Shown here piece by piece: positions 26,879-34,394 of a stretch of DNA of 64,000 nt (positions are counted from its first letter, which is position 1; every line of letters begins with the position of its first letter). The stretch is from contig JAUNPU010000010.1 in NCBI GenBank assembly GCA_030536555.1, forward strand, positions 1-64,000, given 5' to 3'. The stretch comes from Eubacteriales bacterium (lineage in GTDB: Bacteria; Bacillota; Clostridia; Lachnospirales; Lachnospiraceae). The translations under genes were made by a program, and so were the position numbers. The notes beneath the pieces were generated by a model that did no database searches, was not told where the DNA came from, and was given only the letters and a program-made list of their open reading frames with translations.

Positions 26879-26936
26879 TCTGATGTACGATCCTTTCTGT
26901 ATTTTATAGTGCTGCACACTTTTATTTGCCCTTCAT

Positions 26937-27050
26937 TCAGGCTTTGTTTTTCTCCTCTTCAAGCTCTGTACTGATACTTTTATTTTCCATATTCTTCTTG
27001 TAAATGTCAAGGGCAATATGCAGATATTCCTGACGCAAATCCAATTGCAC
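26937..27050 (-). pseudogene. Possible protein remnant or tiny ORF upstream of MATE
   Basis: A GTG-started 37-codon frame reading VQLDLRQEYLHIALDIY and ending in an acidic, Lys-rich tail (STELEEEKNKA). The composition looks like a real helical C-terminus, but there is no ribosome site and no family I recognise. It could be a leftover of a deleted gene. The rest of 26879-27133 holds only the tatC terminator. Confidence 0.2.
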
Positions 27051-27057
27051 CCCAACT

Positions 27058-27119
27058 GAAAAAGGGAAATTCACGAGGCATGTGCTCACTGACACACCTT
27101 CTCTGAATTTCCCTTTTTC
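27058..27119. terminator. Bidirectional terminator after tatC
   Basis: A perfect 16-bp stem (27058-27073 with 27104-27119) has A- and T-runs at its ends, 15 bp after the tatC stop. It ends the Tat operon on the minus strand. Confidence 0.9.
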
Positions 27120-27133
27120 AATCTTTGTTTTAC

Positions 27134-27871
27134 TTACTGAGCAGCTTCCTGCTCATGCTTTTTTCGATTTTTCTTATCCACCAGAACACTGATCAGGATG
27201 CTCAGCTGCAGCAAGAGCACCATCGGCAGTCCCAGCATGATCTGTGATACCACATCCGGCGGCGTAATGATCGCTGCAAATATAAAGATCACAACAATCA
27301 GCAGCGCCTGGTTCTTCTTTAAGAACTCCGGCGTAAGAATCTCCAGCTTTGTCAACAGAAATACCAGCACCGGCATCTCAAAGACACATCCGAAAGCCAG
27401 CAGCATGGTATTGGCAAAGGACGCATAGGACTTTACGGAAATCATGGATGCCACATCCGCGATCTCAATCCGGACAAAGAACTGCAGTATCGTAGGCAGT
27501 ACCATGAAATAGCAGAACACAGCCCCACCTATAAAGCAGACCAGCCCGAAGACCAGCGCTGTCAGTACGGCTGCCTTCTCCCTCTTATAGAGCCCCTTCT
27601 CCACAAATGCCCAGACTTCATAGATGTTGAGCGGCGAGCAGAGAACCAGAGCCATAATAAAGGAAATCTGGATATACACAAGAAGCAGTTCTGACGGCGA
27701 GATGTACACCAGCTGCATTCCCGGATTAAGGTCCAGCAGATACTGCATAATGACCGCAGCCCGGTTGAACAGCAGCGCCGCTACAATCAGATTCACAATA
27801 ACCATGACCGTCAGACGTTTCCTGAGTTCATTCAAATGTCCCACCAGGGACATCTCACTCTTGTTATTCAA
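27134..27871 (-). CDS. tatC: Twin-arginine translocase subunit TatC
   Basis: A 245-residue integral membrane protein, the receptor for twin-arginine signal peptides. It has six hydrophobic segments. The early HLNELRKRL region is the signature contact site, and FVEKGLYKREK and the late TPPDVVSQIMLGLPM segment are typical. The start is a TTG at 27871 backed by GGGAGG at 8 nt. It follows tatA by 39 bp, and both follow a Tat-signal lipoprotein, so this is a minimal TatA-TatC system. No tatB is present, as usual in Bacillota. It probably exports the redox proteins of this cluster. Confidence 0.95.
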   Translation of the reverse strand: MNNKSEMSLVGHLNELRKRLTVMVIVNLIVAALLFNRAAVIMQYLLDLNPGMQLVYISPSELLLVYIQISFIMALVLCSPLNIYEVWAFVEKGLYKREKAAVLTALVFGLVCFIGGAVFCYFMVLPTILQFFVRIEIADVASMISVKSYASFANTMLLAFGCVFEMPVLVFLLTKLEILTPEFLKKNQALLIVVIFIFAAIITPPDVVSQIMLGLPMVLLLQLSILISVLVDKKNRKKHEQEAAQ

Positions 27872-27910
27872 GTATCGTGCCTCCCGAATCTCGTAGCTTA
27901 AGCAGCACGA

Positions 27911-28120
27911 TTACTCTTTGTCCTTCTTCGTTTCCTCAGTCTTTGCCTCTTCCACTACGGTACTCTCCATCTCCTTGGTCAGAGACTGTGCCTCGTGGCG
28001 GAACTCTCTCACTGCCTGTCCCATGCTCTTTGCCAGAGACGGAAGCTTGGACGGTCCAAATACAACTAATACAATAATCAGGATGACTAAAAGCTCACCC
28101 ATTCCAATCTTACCTAACAT
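27911..28120 (-). CDS. tatA: Twin-arginine translocase pore subunit TatA
   Basis: A 69-residue TatA protein: one N-terminal membrane helix (MGELLVILIIVLVVFGPSKLP), the FGPSKLP hinge, an amphipathic helix and a charged Glu/Lys tail. It multimerises to form the protein-conducting path. The ATG at 28120 is supported by GGAGG at 8 nt; the longer upstream frame is not. It lies between the Tat-signal lipoprotein gene and tatC, with a small hairpin (28156-28177) in the preceding gap. Confidence 0.93.
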   Translation of the reverse strand: MLGKIGMGELLVILIIVLVVFGPSKLPSLAKSMGQAVREFRHEAQSLTKEMESTVVEEAKTEETKKDKE

Positions 28121-28216
28121 AACTAAATCCTCCTGCATAAATTCTAAAAGAGAGCGCCTGTCTACCTGATGACAGGCACTCCGCAACTATTTGATTCCAC
28201 TTCCCTGGCTGTTTGA

Positions 28217-29200
28217 TTATTTCACTTTGGAAAGTGCATCCTCTACAGCAGCCATGATTCCCTTACTGCTGACAGTAGCGCCTGCTGCTGCATCAACGCT
28301 GGTAGACTGAGCCTTGATGATAGCTTCCGGAATCTGTGCATATGCCGGATCACAAACGCCTGCGGTATCACCGTGAGATAACACATCGATCTTCGCAATC
28401 TGGTCGCCGTCCATGGTAACCTTTACCTTGATCGGGCCGCCGAAGCCTTCTGCCTCACCGATGTACTCGTTCTCTGCTAAAGTCTCTTCCGGAGCCTGAG
28501 TCTCCTCTACTGCCGGAGCCTCTGCGTAGCCAAAGTGGATGTTCAGCAGTTCTGCTGTCTTACGTGCAACATCGCTGGTCAGACCACCACAGCGATAGCG
28601 CTGTAAATCACTGCCGTTCTCGATGTTAGCAGCCTTTAAGTAAGCGCCAACAGAATCTGCACAGTTTGCAGACGGGGATACGGTCTGGATATCCAGCGGA
28701 GTCTCCGGACGGTTGATCGGAAGCGCGGTGCTGGTGTACCACTTTAACAGCTCTTTTAAGATTGCTTTGGAGTCAGCCGGCTCGCATACCATACCGATCA
28801 CGGTAGCAGCGCCGCCCAGTGCTCCACATAAGGAACCGGTGGTATATCCGCCGCCGCCATTTGCGAAGATTGTTGCATCCAGTACCGTGTACGGATAGCC
28901 TACTTTTGCCTGTAACTCGGTCAGCAGACCCTTTGCAGAACCATAGCAGCAGCCATTCTCAAAATATCCCTCGTAAGCTGCTTTCTGAACAGCGTCCAGA
29001 TCCAGCTCTGCGTATGCATACGGATGTTTCGGCAGCTCCGGCTCTTTCACGACCTCAACAACCTCCGGTGCCTGAGTCTCAGCAACAGGCTCTTCCTTCT
29101 GTCCGCAGCCGGTTAATAAGGTACCTCCAAAAACAGCTGCGCCACCCAGTAACATAGATGATTTCTTGAGGAAATCACGACGGGATTCCATCTTAGACAT
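28217..29200 (-). CDS. Tat-exported redox lipoprotein: C_GCAxxG plus FMN-binding domain
   Basis: A 327-residue exported protein. The twin-arginine motif SRRDFLKK (residues 6-13), a hydrophobic stretch and a lipobox LLTGC (C32) mark a Tat-routed lipoprotein. After a Glu/Val/Pro-rich linker comes a C_GCAxxG-type redox domain with ENGCCYGSAKG (C83, C84) and later Cys at about 106-205. The last 85 residues are an FMN-binding domain with a flavinylation motif DAAAGATVS (T309), where FMN is attached covalently by ApbE-type enzymes. It is the first gene of the operon with tatA and tatC, whose promoter resembles that of the AOR operon. It is likely an extracellular electron carrier. Confidence 0.88.
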   Translation of the reverse strand: MSKMESRRDFLKKSSMLLGGAAVFGGTLLTGCGQKEEPVAETQAPEVVEVVKEPELPKHPYAYAELDLDAVQKAAYEGYFENGCCYGSAKGLLTELQAKVGYPYTVLDATIFANGGGGYTTGSLCGALGGAATVIGMVCEPADSKAILKELLKWYTSTALPINRPETPLDIQTVSPSANCADSVGAYLKAANIENGSDLQRYRCGGLTSDVARKTAELLNIHFGYAEAPAVEETQAPEETLAENEYIGEAEGFGGPIKVKVTMDGDQIAKIDVLSHGDTAGVCDPAYAQIPEAIIKAQSTSVDAAAGATVSSKGIMAAVEDALSKVK

Positions 29201-29224
29201 AATACATAAACCCTCTCTTTTGTG

Positions 29225-29239
29225 TATTTGATAATTTTT
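29225..29239 (-). promoter_or_regulatory. Downstream half of the shared Tat/AOR control element
   Basis: TATTTGATAATTTTT, matching 14 of 15 bases of 34332-34346. It lies at a similar distance below the -10 box in both promoters. Confidence 0.5.
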
Positions 29240-29247
29240 AAACTATC

Positions 29248-29263
29248 TGTAAAATATTATACA
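29248..29263. promoter_or_regulatory. Palindromic operator overlapping the Tat operon -10
   Basis: TGTAAAATATTATACA is a palindrome at 14 of 16 positions (TGTA-N8-TACA) covering the -10 box. A near copy covers the -10 of the ferredoxin-AOR promoter at 34356-34371, so a common repressor is likely. Confidence 0.65.
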
Positions 29264-29284
29264 AAATCCTTACATGAATTTCAA
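29256..29284 (-). promoter_or_regulatory. Promoter of the lipoprotein-tatA-tatC operon
   Basis: On the minus strand TTGAAA (29279-29284), 17 bp and a perfect TATAAT (29256-29261), about 56 bp before the start codon. Confidence 0.8.
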
Positions 29285-29367
29285 GAGCCATTTCCCAGGA
29301 TTCGCATGTCATTCTATTGAATTATTTCAAATTCAACATATTTCTGTTACAATGCATATTCCTCATT

Positions 29368-30597
29368 CTACAGCAGCACCACCCGAACTTCCCTGCCAGG
29401 CTCAAGCGGCTCTGTCCCTGCCGGAATATCAATCAGACAATTGCACCCCCGCATGGAGGACAGAATCCCGGACGAATGACTGTCCGTCGGTCGGATTCTT
29501 ACAATGCCATTCTCATACATGCCACGAATAAAGCGCCGCTGTCCGCTTGCCTTCGCAAATCCATCCTGAAGCACCGCCTGCACTGTGCGCTGCTCCTGCG
29601 TTTCTTTCCCGTTCAGCTTTGACAGAGCCGGGCAGACAAGCAGGTCAAAGGTGGCAAGCGCCGCAAACGGGTTGCCAGACAAATGAAACATGGGAAGCCC
29701 GTCCAGTACTGCAAACATCGCCGGGGTTCCCGGCTTCATCTTTACCCGCCAGAACAGTCGCTCCGCTCCCAGAATCGGCAGTACCTGATGGAAAATATCC
29801 TTGTCACCCACAGAAACACCCCCGGTGGTAACAATGGCGTCCACCCCGGTATCACGAAGTTTTCGAATTTCCGCCGCCACCGCCTCCGGATCATCTGCCA
29901 CAGCCTCCGCCTGCACCACTTCCATCCCCAGTTCCAGCAGACGTCCGTACAGCACATGCAGGTTCGAGCCGTAGAGCTTTCCCGGCATCAGCGGCATCCC
30001 CGGAAGAATGACCTCATCTCCGGTCACAAGAAGCGCTATGCGCGGTTTTCTGCGGACCTTCACCGTGGCCATCCCCGCAGATGCCAGAATTCCCAGATTC
30101 ACAGCGTCCAGCACGGTTCCGGTCTCAGCAAGCAGCGTTCCTTTCCGGAAATCCTCACCCTGAAAGCAGTAATTCTGCCACGGTTTCATCTCCGTAAAAA
30201 TAAGCACTTCCCCGGATGGCAGAACTTTCACATCCTCGAGGCGCACCACACAGTCGCAGCCCGCCGGAATCGGCGCTCCCGTCATAATCCGCACCGCCTG
30301 TCCAGCCTCAACAGCCTCGCTGTGGTACTGCCCTGCATACACGCAGCCCGCCTCTTTCAGGCAGACCGGCTGTACCTCTGAAGCTCCCCTGCTGGACGCA
30401 GCAGCAAAGGTATATCCGTCCAGCGGAGAACGGGGAAACGGCGGATTGTCCAGTTCTGCCCATACAGGTTCCGCCAGTATCCGCCCCCAGGCATCCAGAA
30501 GCGGCAGCGTTTCCGTCTCCCGCACCGGCGACACCCGCTCCAGTATCATCTGAACTGCCGCCTCAAGCTCGATTCCAATGACTCCTCCATTTTTCAT
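29368..30597 (-). CDS. moeA: Molybdopterin molybdenumtransferase MoeA
   Basis: A roughly 409-residue enzyme that inserts molybdate or tungstate into adenylylated molybdopterin. Typical segments are PPFPRSPLDGYTF, RIMTGAPIPAGCD, TGDEV, the MPT-binding TTGGVSVGDKD and LSGNPFAALATFD. It lies directly after the AOR module, so it probably supplies cofactor, likely with tungsten, to that enzyme. Two ATGs are possible; I list 30597 because GGAGG lies 11 bases upstream, but 30615 is also plausible. The -35 of the following Tat operon lies about 80 bp past its stop. Confidence 0.93.
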   Translation of the reverse strand: MKNGGVIGIELEAAVQMILERVSPVRETETLPLLDAWGRILAEPVWAELDNPPFPRSPLDGYTFAAASSRGASEVQPVCLKEAGCVYAGQYHSEAVEAGQAVRIMTGAPIPAGCDCVVRLEDVKVLPSGEVLIFTEMKPWQNYCFQGEDFRKGTLLAETGTVLDAVNLGILASAGMATVKVRRKPRIALLVTGDEVILPGMPLMPGKLYGSNLHVLYGRLLELGMEVVQAEAVADDPEAVAAEIRKLRDTGVDAIVTTGGVSVGDKDIFHQVLPILGAERLFWRVKMKPGTPAMFAVLDGLPMFHLSGNPFAALATFDLLVCPALSKLNGKETQEQRTVQAVLQDGFAKASGQRRFIRGMYENGIVRIRPTDSHSSGILSSMRGCNCLIDIPAGTEPLEPGREVRVVLL

Positions 30598-30631
30598 CGC
30601 TTCCCTATCCTCCATCGTGCTGCCATCCCTG

Positions 30632-31393
30632 TTATGCCGTAAATTCATCCGGTTCAATCAACGCTTTTGCATAAACCTCTGACATGGTAAGATCCGAATA
30701 CAGATATTTCGTCCCTTCACTGTTGGTCAGAGGATGCACATCACGGTAAGTCTCTTTCTCCACCAGAAGACTCACCGCACGCTCAATCTGCGCCTGCGTA
30801 TAAAAATACGGATGATTCTCAAAATAAGTCAGCGGGGTAGGCGCCGGATAAGTTTTGCAATTAAAGCGAACCATCTGAGCAATCGTCTCCACCAGATCTT
30901 TCTCTTCCACATACATGGCAATCATCGCATAATTGTCACTCATACGGTTGACAGAATAAAAGTAGACATCCCTGTTTCCCTTTATCGTCTTTACATCCTG
31001 ACAGCTCTCATCTTCCCGGAGTTCTTCGATGATCTGATCGATCTCCTCATCCTCCGCTTTCAGCGTCTGATACGCCGTAAGCTGCGCCGCCCCGGAGCGA
31101 AGTCGGATAAATTCCGCAAAATGCTGAGCTCTGGTAAGTTCCTGCGGCTTCTCAGGTTCCTTCTTCTCCTGCTCCGCCACAATCTCCGCAAACGGGTCTT
31201 CCACATCCGGCTGAGATTCAAGATAATCCAGAAGATCCTGCTTTCCTTCCGTATGAGCCTCCTGGCTTTCCTCGGTTTCATTCACCGTAATCACACCGTT
31301 TTTATCGATGCTGCCGCTCATGCCCTCACGGATCACACCGCCGACAACCTCTTCTTCTTTCATAAATCCAGGTTTTTTCCTGCCAAATAACAT
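30632..31393 (-). CDS. Unknown acidic protein of the AOR cluster (YdhW-like by position)
   Basis: A 253-residue soluble protein with a basic start (LFGRKKPGF), an acidic, low-complexity middle (residues 30-85) and a folded C-terminal half with ENHPYFYTQAQIERAVSLL. There is no signal peptide, Cys motif or membrane helix. I do not firmly recognise the family. Its place after an AOR of YdhV size and a four-cluster ferredoxin matches E. coli ydhW in ydhYVWXUT, so I suggest a similar assembly or partner role as inference only. AAAGGAG precedes the ATG but lies in a CCTTTC-GAAAGG hairpin that could limit translation. Confidence 0.7.
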   Translation of the reverse strand: MLFGRKKPGFMKEEEVVGGVIREGMSGSIDKNGVITVNETEESQEAHTEGKQDLLDYLESQPDVEDPFAEIVAEQEKKEPEKPQELTRAQHFAEFIRLRSGAAQLTAYQTLKAEDEEIDQIIEELREDESCQDVKTIKGNRDVYFYSVNRMSDNYAMIAMYVEEKDLVETIAQMVRFNCKTYPAPTPLTYFENHPYFYTQAQIERAVSLLVEKETYRDVHPLTNSEGTKYLYSDLTMSEVYAKALIEPDEFTA

Positions 31394-31410
31394 CTTGACT
31401 CCTTTCCTTA

Positions 31411-31441
31411 TTGAAAGGAAATCCCGGCAGATTTCTGCCGG
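31411..31441 (-). promoter_or_regulatory. Paired hairpins between AOR and the following gene
   Basis: CCGGCAG-CTGCCGG (31424-31441) overlaps the end of CCTTTC-GAAAGG (31411-31428); the latter includes the ribosome site of the 253-residue protein. They may tune the ratio of AOR to its downstream partner. Confidence 0.4.
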
Positions 31442-31467
31442 AATTCCTGTAATGTCTGATTCAGTTT

Positions 31468-33594
31468 TTATGCCGGAAGGATGCCTCTCTTCGCCAGATC
31501 ATCTGCCATCTCTGCCAGATCAAATTTCTCAAGAGTTGCTCTGGTCGGAATACCGGTCTTAATATCCCAGCCCATTTCCTCATAGAACATATCTTTTGCA
31601 AGCTCCATATCCTCACGATCCATTTTGATCGTACCTTCCTGGAATGCCTGGAAGTCCGGCTCTTTATCGAATACCCATGCCGGAATCGCATCGTGCGTAT
31701 TGCGCAGCTCCGTAGCACCATAATGAATATTGAAGGAGATCGCTGTCATAACACGCAGCATCTGGGAAATACGCTCACTGTCGAACTCCAGACTCTCACG
31801 GGTATAATCCACACCGGTTACTGCTGTCATGAAGTCTGCTTCCAGATTCAGATCGCCGGCATATCCGCGCGCCTTGGACGGAGACTGGGTCATCGGCCAC
31901 ATCCAGTTACATACGGTAGCGCTGTCATGGAACTGCTTATCGTTGAACGCCCACTTTGCAACCTTTGCCTTGTTGCGGTTCATCGGAGTATATGCTTTCT
32001 TCGCATCGTAACAGCCCTCGCCGAAGAATCCCTCCATAACCTTCTTGGAAACCTCATAAGGTGCACCGGAGTTCTCCACGTTTGTCAGATGATGGATCAT
32101 ACAGTCACGGTTGTACATCAGGTTGAACAGCATACCGATCTGTCCGCTGTCCTCCGGACCATGATGCTTCGGATAACCGTTGTAAGTGATATTCTGGTTG
32201 TTGCTGTCCACCATATCCATCCACTCCTGACCCAGATTCCACTTTTCCTGAACGGCAATAGTGCCCTCGCCCAGAGTAGCCAGCTCACCTTCTTTGTATG
32301 CGATACGGCGCAAAATCTCTACGCAGAAGCGCGGATCACAGTTTTTCTCCCACTCCCACGGAATGCTGTTGTACTCCGCTTCCGGAAGGAATTCCTTAAT
32401 CTTGCCGGTTTTACACAGCCAGTTAAACTCACGATACAGGTTGCCATAGTTACACCATACGCCCAGATCGTCCTGTGCGTGGGACATTGCACCATTCAGC
32501 ACCAGCTTGCCATCGCCCTCATACTTGAAATCCTTCACGCCTGACGGATAGAACATCTGTGCACTGATTACCGGCATACAGGTGTTGCAGGTATTGATCG
32601 GCAAGTCATAGTCAGACAGTACATCAATCTCGTACTGTGTATAACAGCGTACCGGGCAGGAGGAACATCCGCCCATCTTCACAATGTACTTGGTTGCCAC
32701 TTCACCGTTATCAAATACACCCTTCAGACAACGGTAAGCAATCTTGTTGATATCGCCGCAGGGCTGCTCACCGGTATCGATGGGACCGCCTTCCGCCTTC
32801 TCCCACATTCTTCCCGGAGCGCCGGACCAGCGGTTCTTGCCGCCGACTGCAGAATACTCTGCCCAGCTCTGCGGAACTGCCGGCACGTTGTGGTTATTGT
32901 TGGCACCGATCAGGTCTTTCAACATGTAATCATTCAGACGACGCAGCTCTGCAACATCCGCGATCTTCACAGATCCGGTACCACGGATTGCAATACCTTT
33001 TAACTTCTTAGAACCCATAACCGCACCGATACCGGCACCTGCAGAGTTGCCGAAGGAAGTGTTCAGGGTGGAATAATTTACCAGATTCTCACCTGCCGGT
33101 CCGATAGACGCCGTCTCAAACTCCCGTCCGCAGAGCTCTGTCATCATCTTATTGGCCTCAAATGTACCCTTGCCCCACATATCGGAAGCGTCCTCAATCG
33201 TTACGTTGCTGTCATCAATCTTGATATACACCGGAGTTGCGGACTTACCCTCCACAATCACACCATCATATCCGGCATACTTCAGCTGCGGACCGATATG
33301 ACCGCCCATGTGTGCGTCCAGAATGGAATATCCCTTTGTCCAGGAGGATAAGAAGGAAATATTCATCCGGCCGGAACACGGCACACCGGCACCGGTCAGC
33401 GGACCTACGCCCATGAAAAACTTGGAGCCCTCATCATGCGCCCTGGTCTCCATCGGAACCTCATCGTAAATGATGCGGTAGCCCATACCCATACCACCGA
33501 TATATTTCTGTAAATGAGAATCATCTTCTGTTGTAATCGCACCTGTTGTCAGGTTAATACGCAGGATCTGTCCTGCCCATCCGTATGTAGCCAT
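31468..33594 (-). CDS. ydhV: Aldehyde ferredoxin oxidoreductase family enzyme (YdhV-like)
   Basis: A 708-residue W/Mo-bis-pterin oxidoreductase. It opens with GWAGQILRINLTTG and the YIGGMGMGYRI region of AOR domain 1, and holds the [4Fe-4S] ligands C310, C313, C317 (GGCSSCPVRC) and C562 (ATVCNWMW). At 708 residues it is longer than classical 600-residue AORs and close to E. coli YdhV. The reaction is reversible oxidation of aldehydes to acids, or another low-potential two-electron conversion; the substrate is unknown. It follows by 15 bp the Tat-signal ferredoxin and has no signal of its own, so it may be co-exported with it. AGGAGGAG at 8 nt supports the start. Confidence 0.92.
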   Translation of the reverse strand: MATYGWAGQILRINLTTGAITTEDDSHLQKYIGGMGMGYRIIYDEVPMETRAHDEGSKFFMGVGPLTGAGVPCSGRMNISFLSSWTKGYSILDAHMGGHIGPQLKYAGYDGVIVEGKSATPVYIKIDDSNVTIEDASDMWGKGTFEANKMMTELCGREFETASIGPAGENLVNYSTLNTSFGNSAGAGIGAVMGSKKLKGIAIRGTGSVKIADVAELRRLNDYMLKDLIGANNNHNVPAVPQSWAEYSAVGGKNRWSGAPGRMWEKAEGGPIDTGEQPCGDINKIAYRCLKGVFDNGEVATKYIVKMGGCSSCPVRCYTQYEIDVLSDYDLPINTCNTCMPVISAQMFYPSGVKDFKYEGDGKLVLNGAMSHAQDDLGVWCNYGNLYREFNWLCKTGKIKEFLPEAEYNSIPWEWEKNCDPRFCVEILRRIAYKEGELATLGEGTIAVQEKWNLGQEWMDMVDSNNQNITYNGYPKHHGPEDSGQIGMLFNLMYNRDCMIHHLTNVENSGAPYEVSKKVMEGFFGEGCYDAKKAYTPMNRNKAKVAKWAFNDKQFHDSATVCNWMWPMTQSPSKARGYAGDLNLEADFMTAVTGVDYTRESLEFDSERISQMLRVMTAISFNIHYGATELRNTHDAIPAWVFDKEPDFQAFQEGTIKMDREDMELAKDMFYEEMGWDIKTGIPTRATLEKFDLAEMADDLAKRGILPA

Positions 33595-33609
33595 CCTGTC
33601 TTCTCCTCC

Positions 33610-34242
33610 TTATACAATCTCCTGTGCTGCAGCCGCTACTGCATCCCACGGAATAATGCTCAATGCGCCGCTCGGACATCCTGCCACACAGGCACCGCAC
33701 GCGATACATTTGCTTGACTTCTTGGTCTCCGGATTAACGGTCGGCATATGCCACGGACACGCCTCCACACAGGCTCCGCAGCCAATACACTTCTCCTGAT
33801 CTACTACCTTGATTCCCTGTTCATTGGCATAAATCGCCTTCTGCGGACACGCATTGCCGCATGCCGGATCTTCACACTGACGGCAGGTATCCGGGAAGTA
33901 CACAAAGTTCTGATTCTGGATACCGTCGCTGCCATGCATATTTAAGTTTCTGCCGATCTTCACACGGGAAATGTAAGTGGAGCATACACCATCATTAAAA
34001 AGCGTACAGTTAATCTCGCAGCGCTGACAGCCGGTACACTTCGCTTCATTTACAACCAGCAGTCCCTGCGGCATCGCCCAGGTACGCACCTGATCCTGCT
34101 CTACCTCCTGCTGCGTACAGCCAAACAAAGACAGCATGGAAGCAGATAGTGCCAACCCTGCAATGCTCTTTCCTGAAACTTTCAAAAACTGTCTTCGCGT
34201 CATCTGGGCGTCAAGGAAGCCCTGACCTTTTTCTCTCTCCAT
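33610..34242 (-). CDS. Tat-signal four-cluster ferredoxin, AOR electron partner
   Basis: A 210-residue iron-sulfur protein of the DMSO-reductase-ferredoxin type. It has a twin-arginine motif TRRQFLKVSG (residues 15-24), a hydrophobic segment and a lipobox-like SLFGC (C42). Four [4Fe-4S] motifs follow: CTGCQRCEINC, CRQCEDPACGNAC, CIGCGACVEAC and CIACGACVAGC. It would relay electrons between AOR and an extracytoplasmic flavoprotein. AGGAGG at 5 nt precedes the ATG. It heads the ferredoxin-AOR-unknown-moeA operon. This resembles the E. coli ydh operon, where a Tat-signal ferredoxin also accompanies YdhV. Confidence 0.92.
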   Translation of the reverse strand: MEREKGQGFLDAQMTRRQFLKVSGKSIAGLALSASMLSLFGCTQQEVEQDQVRTWAMPQGLLVVNEAKCTGCQRCEINCTLFNDGVCSTYISRVKIGRNLNMHGSDGIQNQNFVYFPDTCRQCEDPACGNACPQKAIYANEQGIKVVDQEKCIGCGACVEACPWHMPTVNPETKKSSKCIACGACVAGCPSGALSIIPWDAVAAAAQEIV

Positions 34243-34331
34243 ACGTTCCTCCTGTTTATATTAATTAAATTTATTCTGACTCTTCTGAATATTCATTCTG
34301 ACTCAGACATAATTACCATTCTCCCCGGTAA

Positions 34332-34346
34332 TATTTGACAATTTTT
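34332..34346 (-). promoter_or_regulatory. Downstream half of the shared Tat/AOR control element
   Basis: TATTTGACAATTTTT, matching 14 of 15 bases of 29225-29239 below the Tat operon promoter. Confidence 0.5.
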
Positions 34347-34355
34347 TATCTTTTC

Positions 34356-34371
34356 TGTTAAATATTATACA
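34356..34371. promoter_or_regulatory. Palindromic operator overlapping the AOR operon -10
   Basis: TGTTAAATATTATACA, an imperfect TGT-N10-ACA palindrome covering the -10 box, 15 of 16 bases identical to the site at 29248-29263. Confidence 0.65.
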
Positions 34372-34392
34372 CAATCTTCTCCGGGTTTTCAA
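34364..34392 (-). promoter_or_regulatory. Promoter of the ferredoxin-AOR-moeA operon
   Basis: On the minus strand TTGAAA (34387-34392), 17 bp and TATAAT (34364-34369), immediately after the stop of the FMN-binding protein gene. Its flanks match the Tat operon promoter far beyond the two boxes. Confidence 0.85.
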
Positions 34393-34394
34393 CC

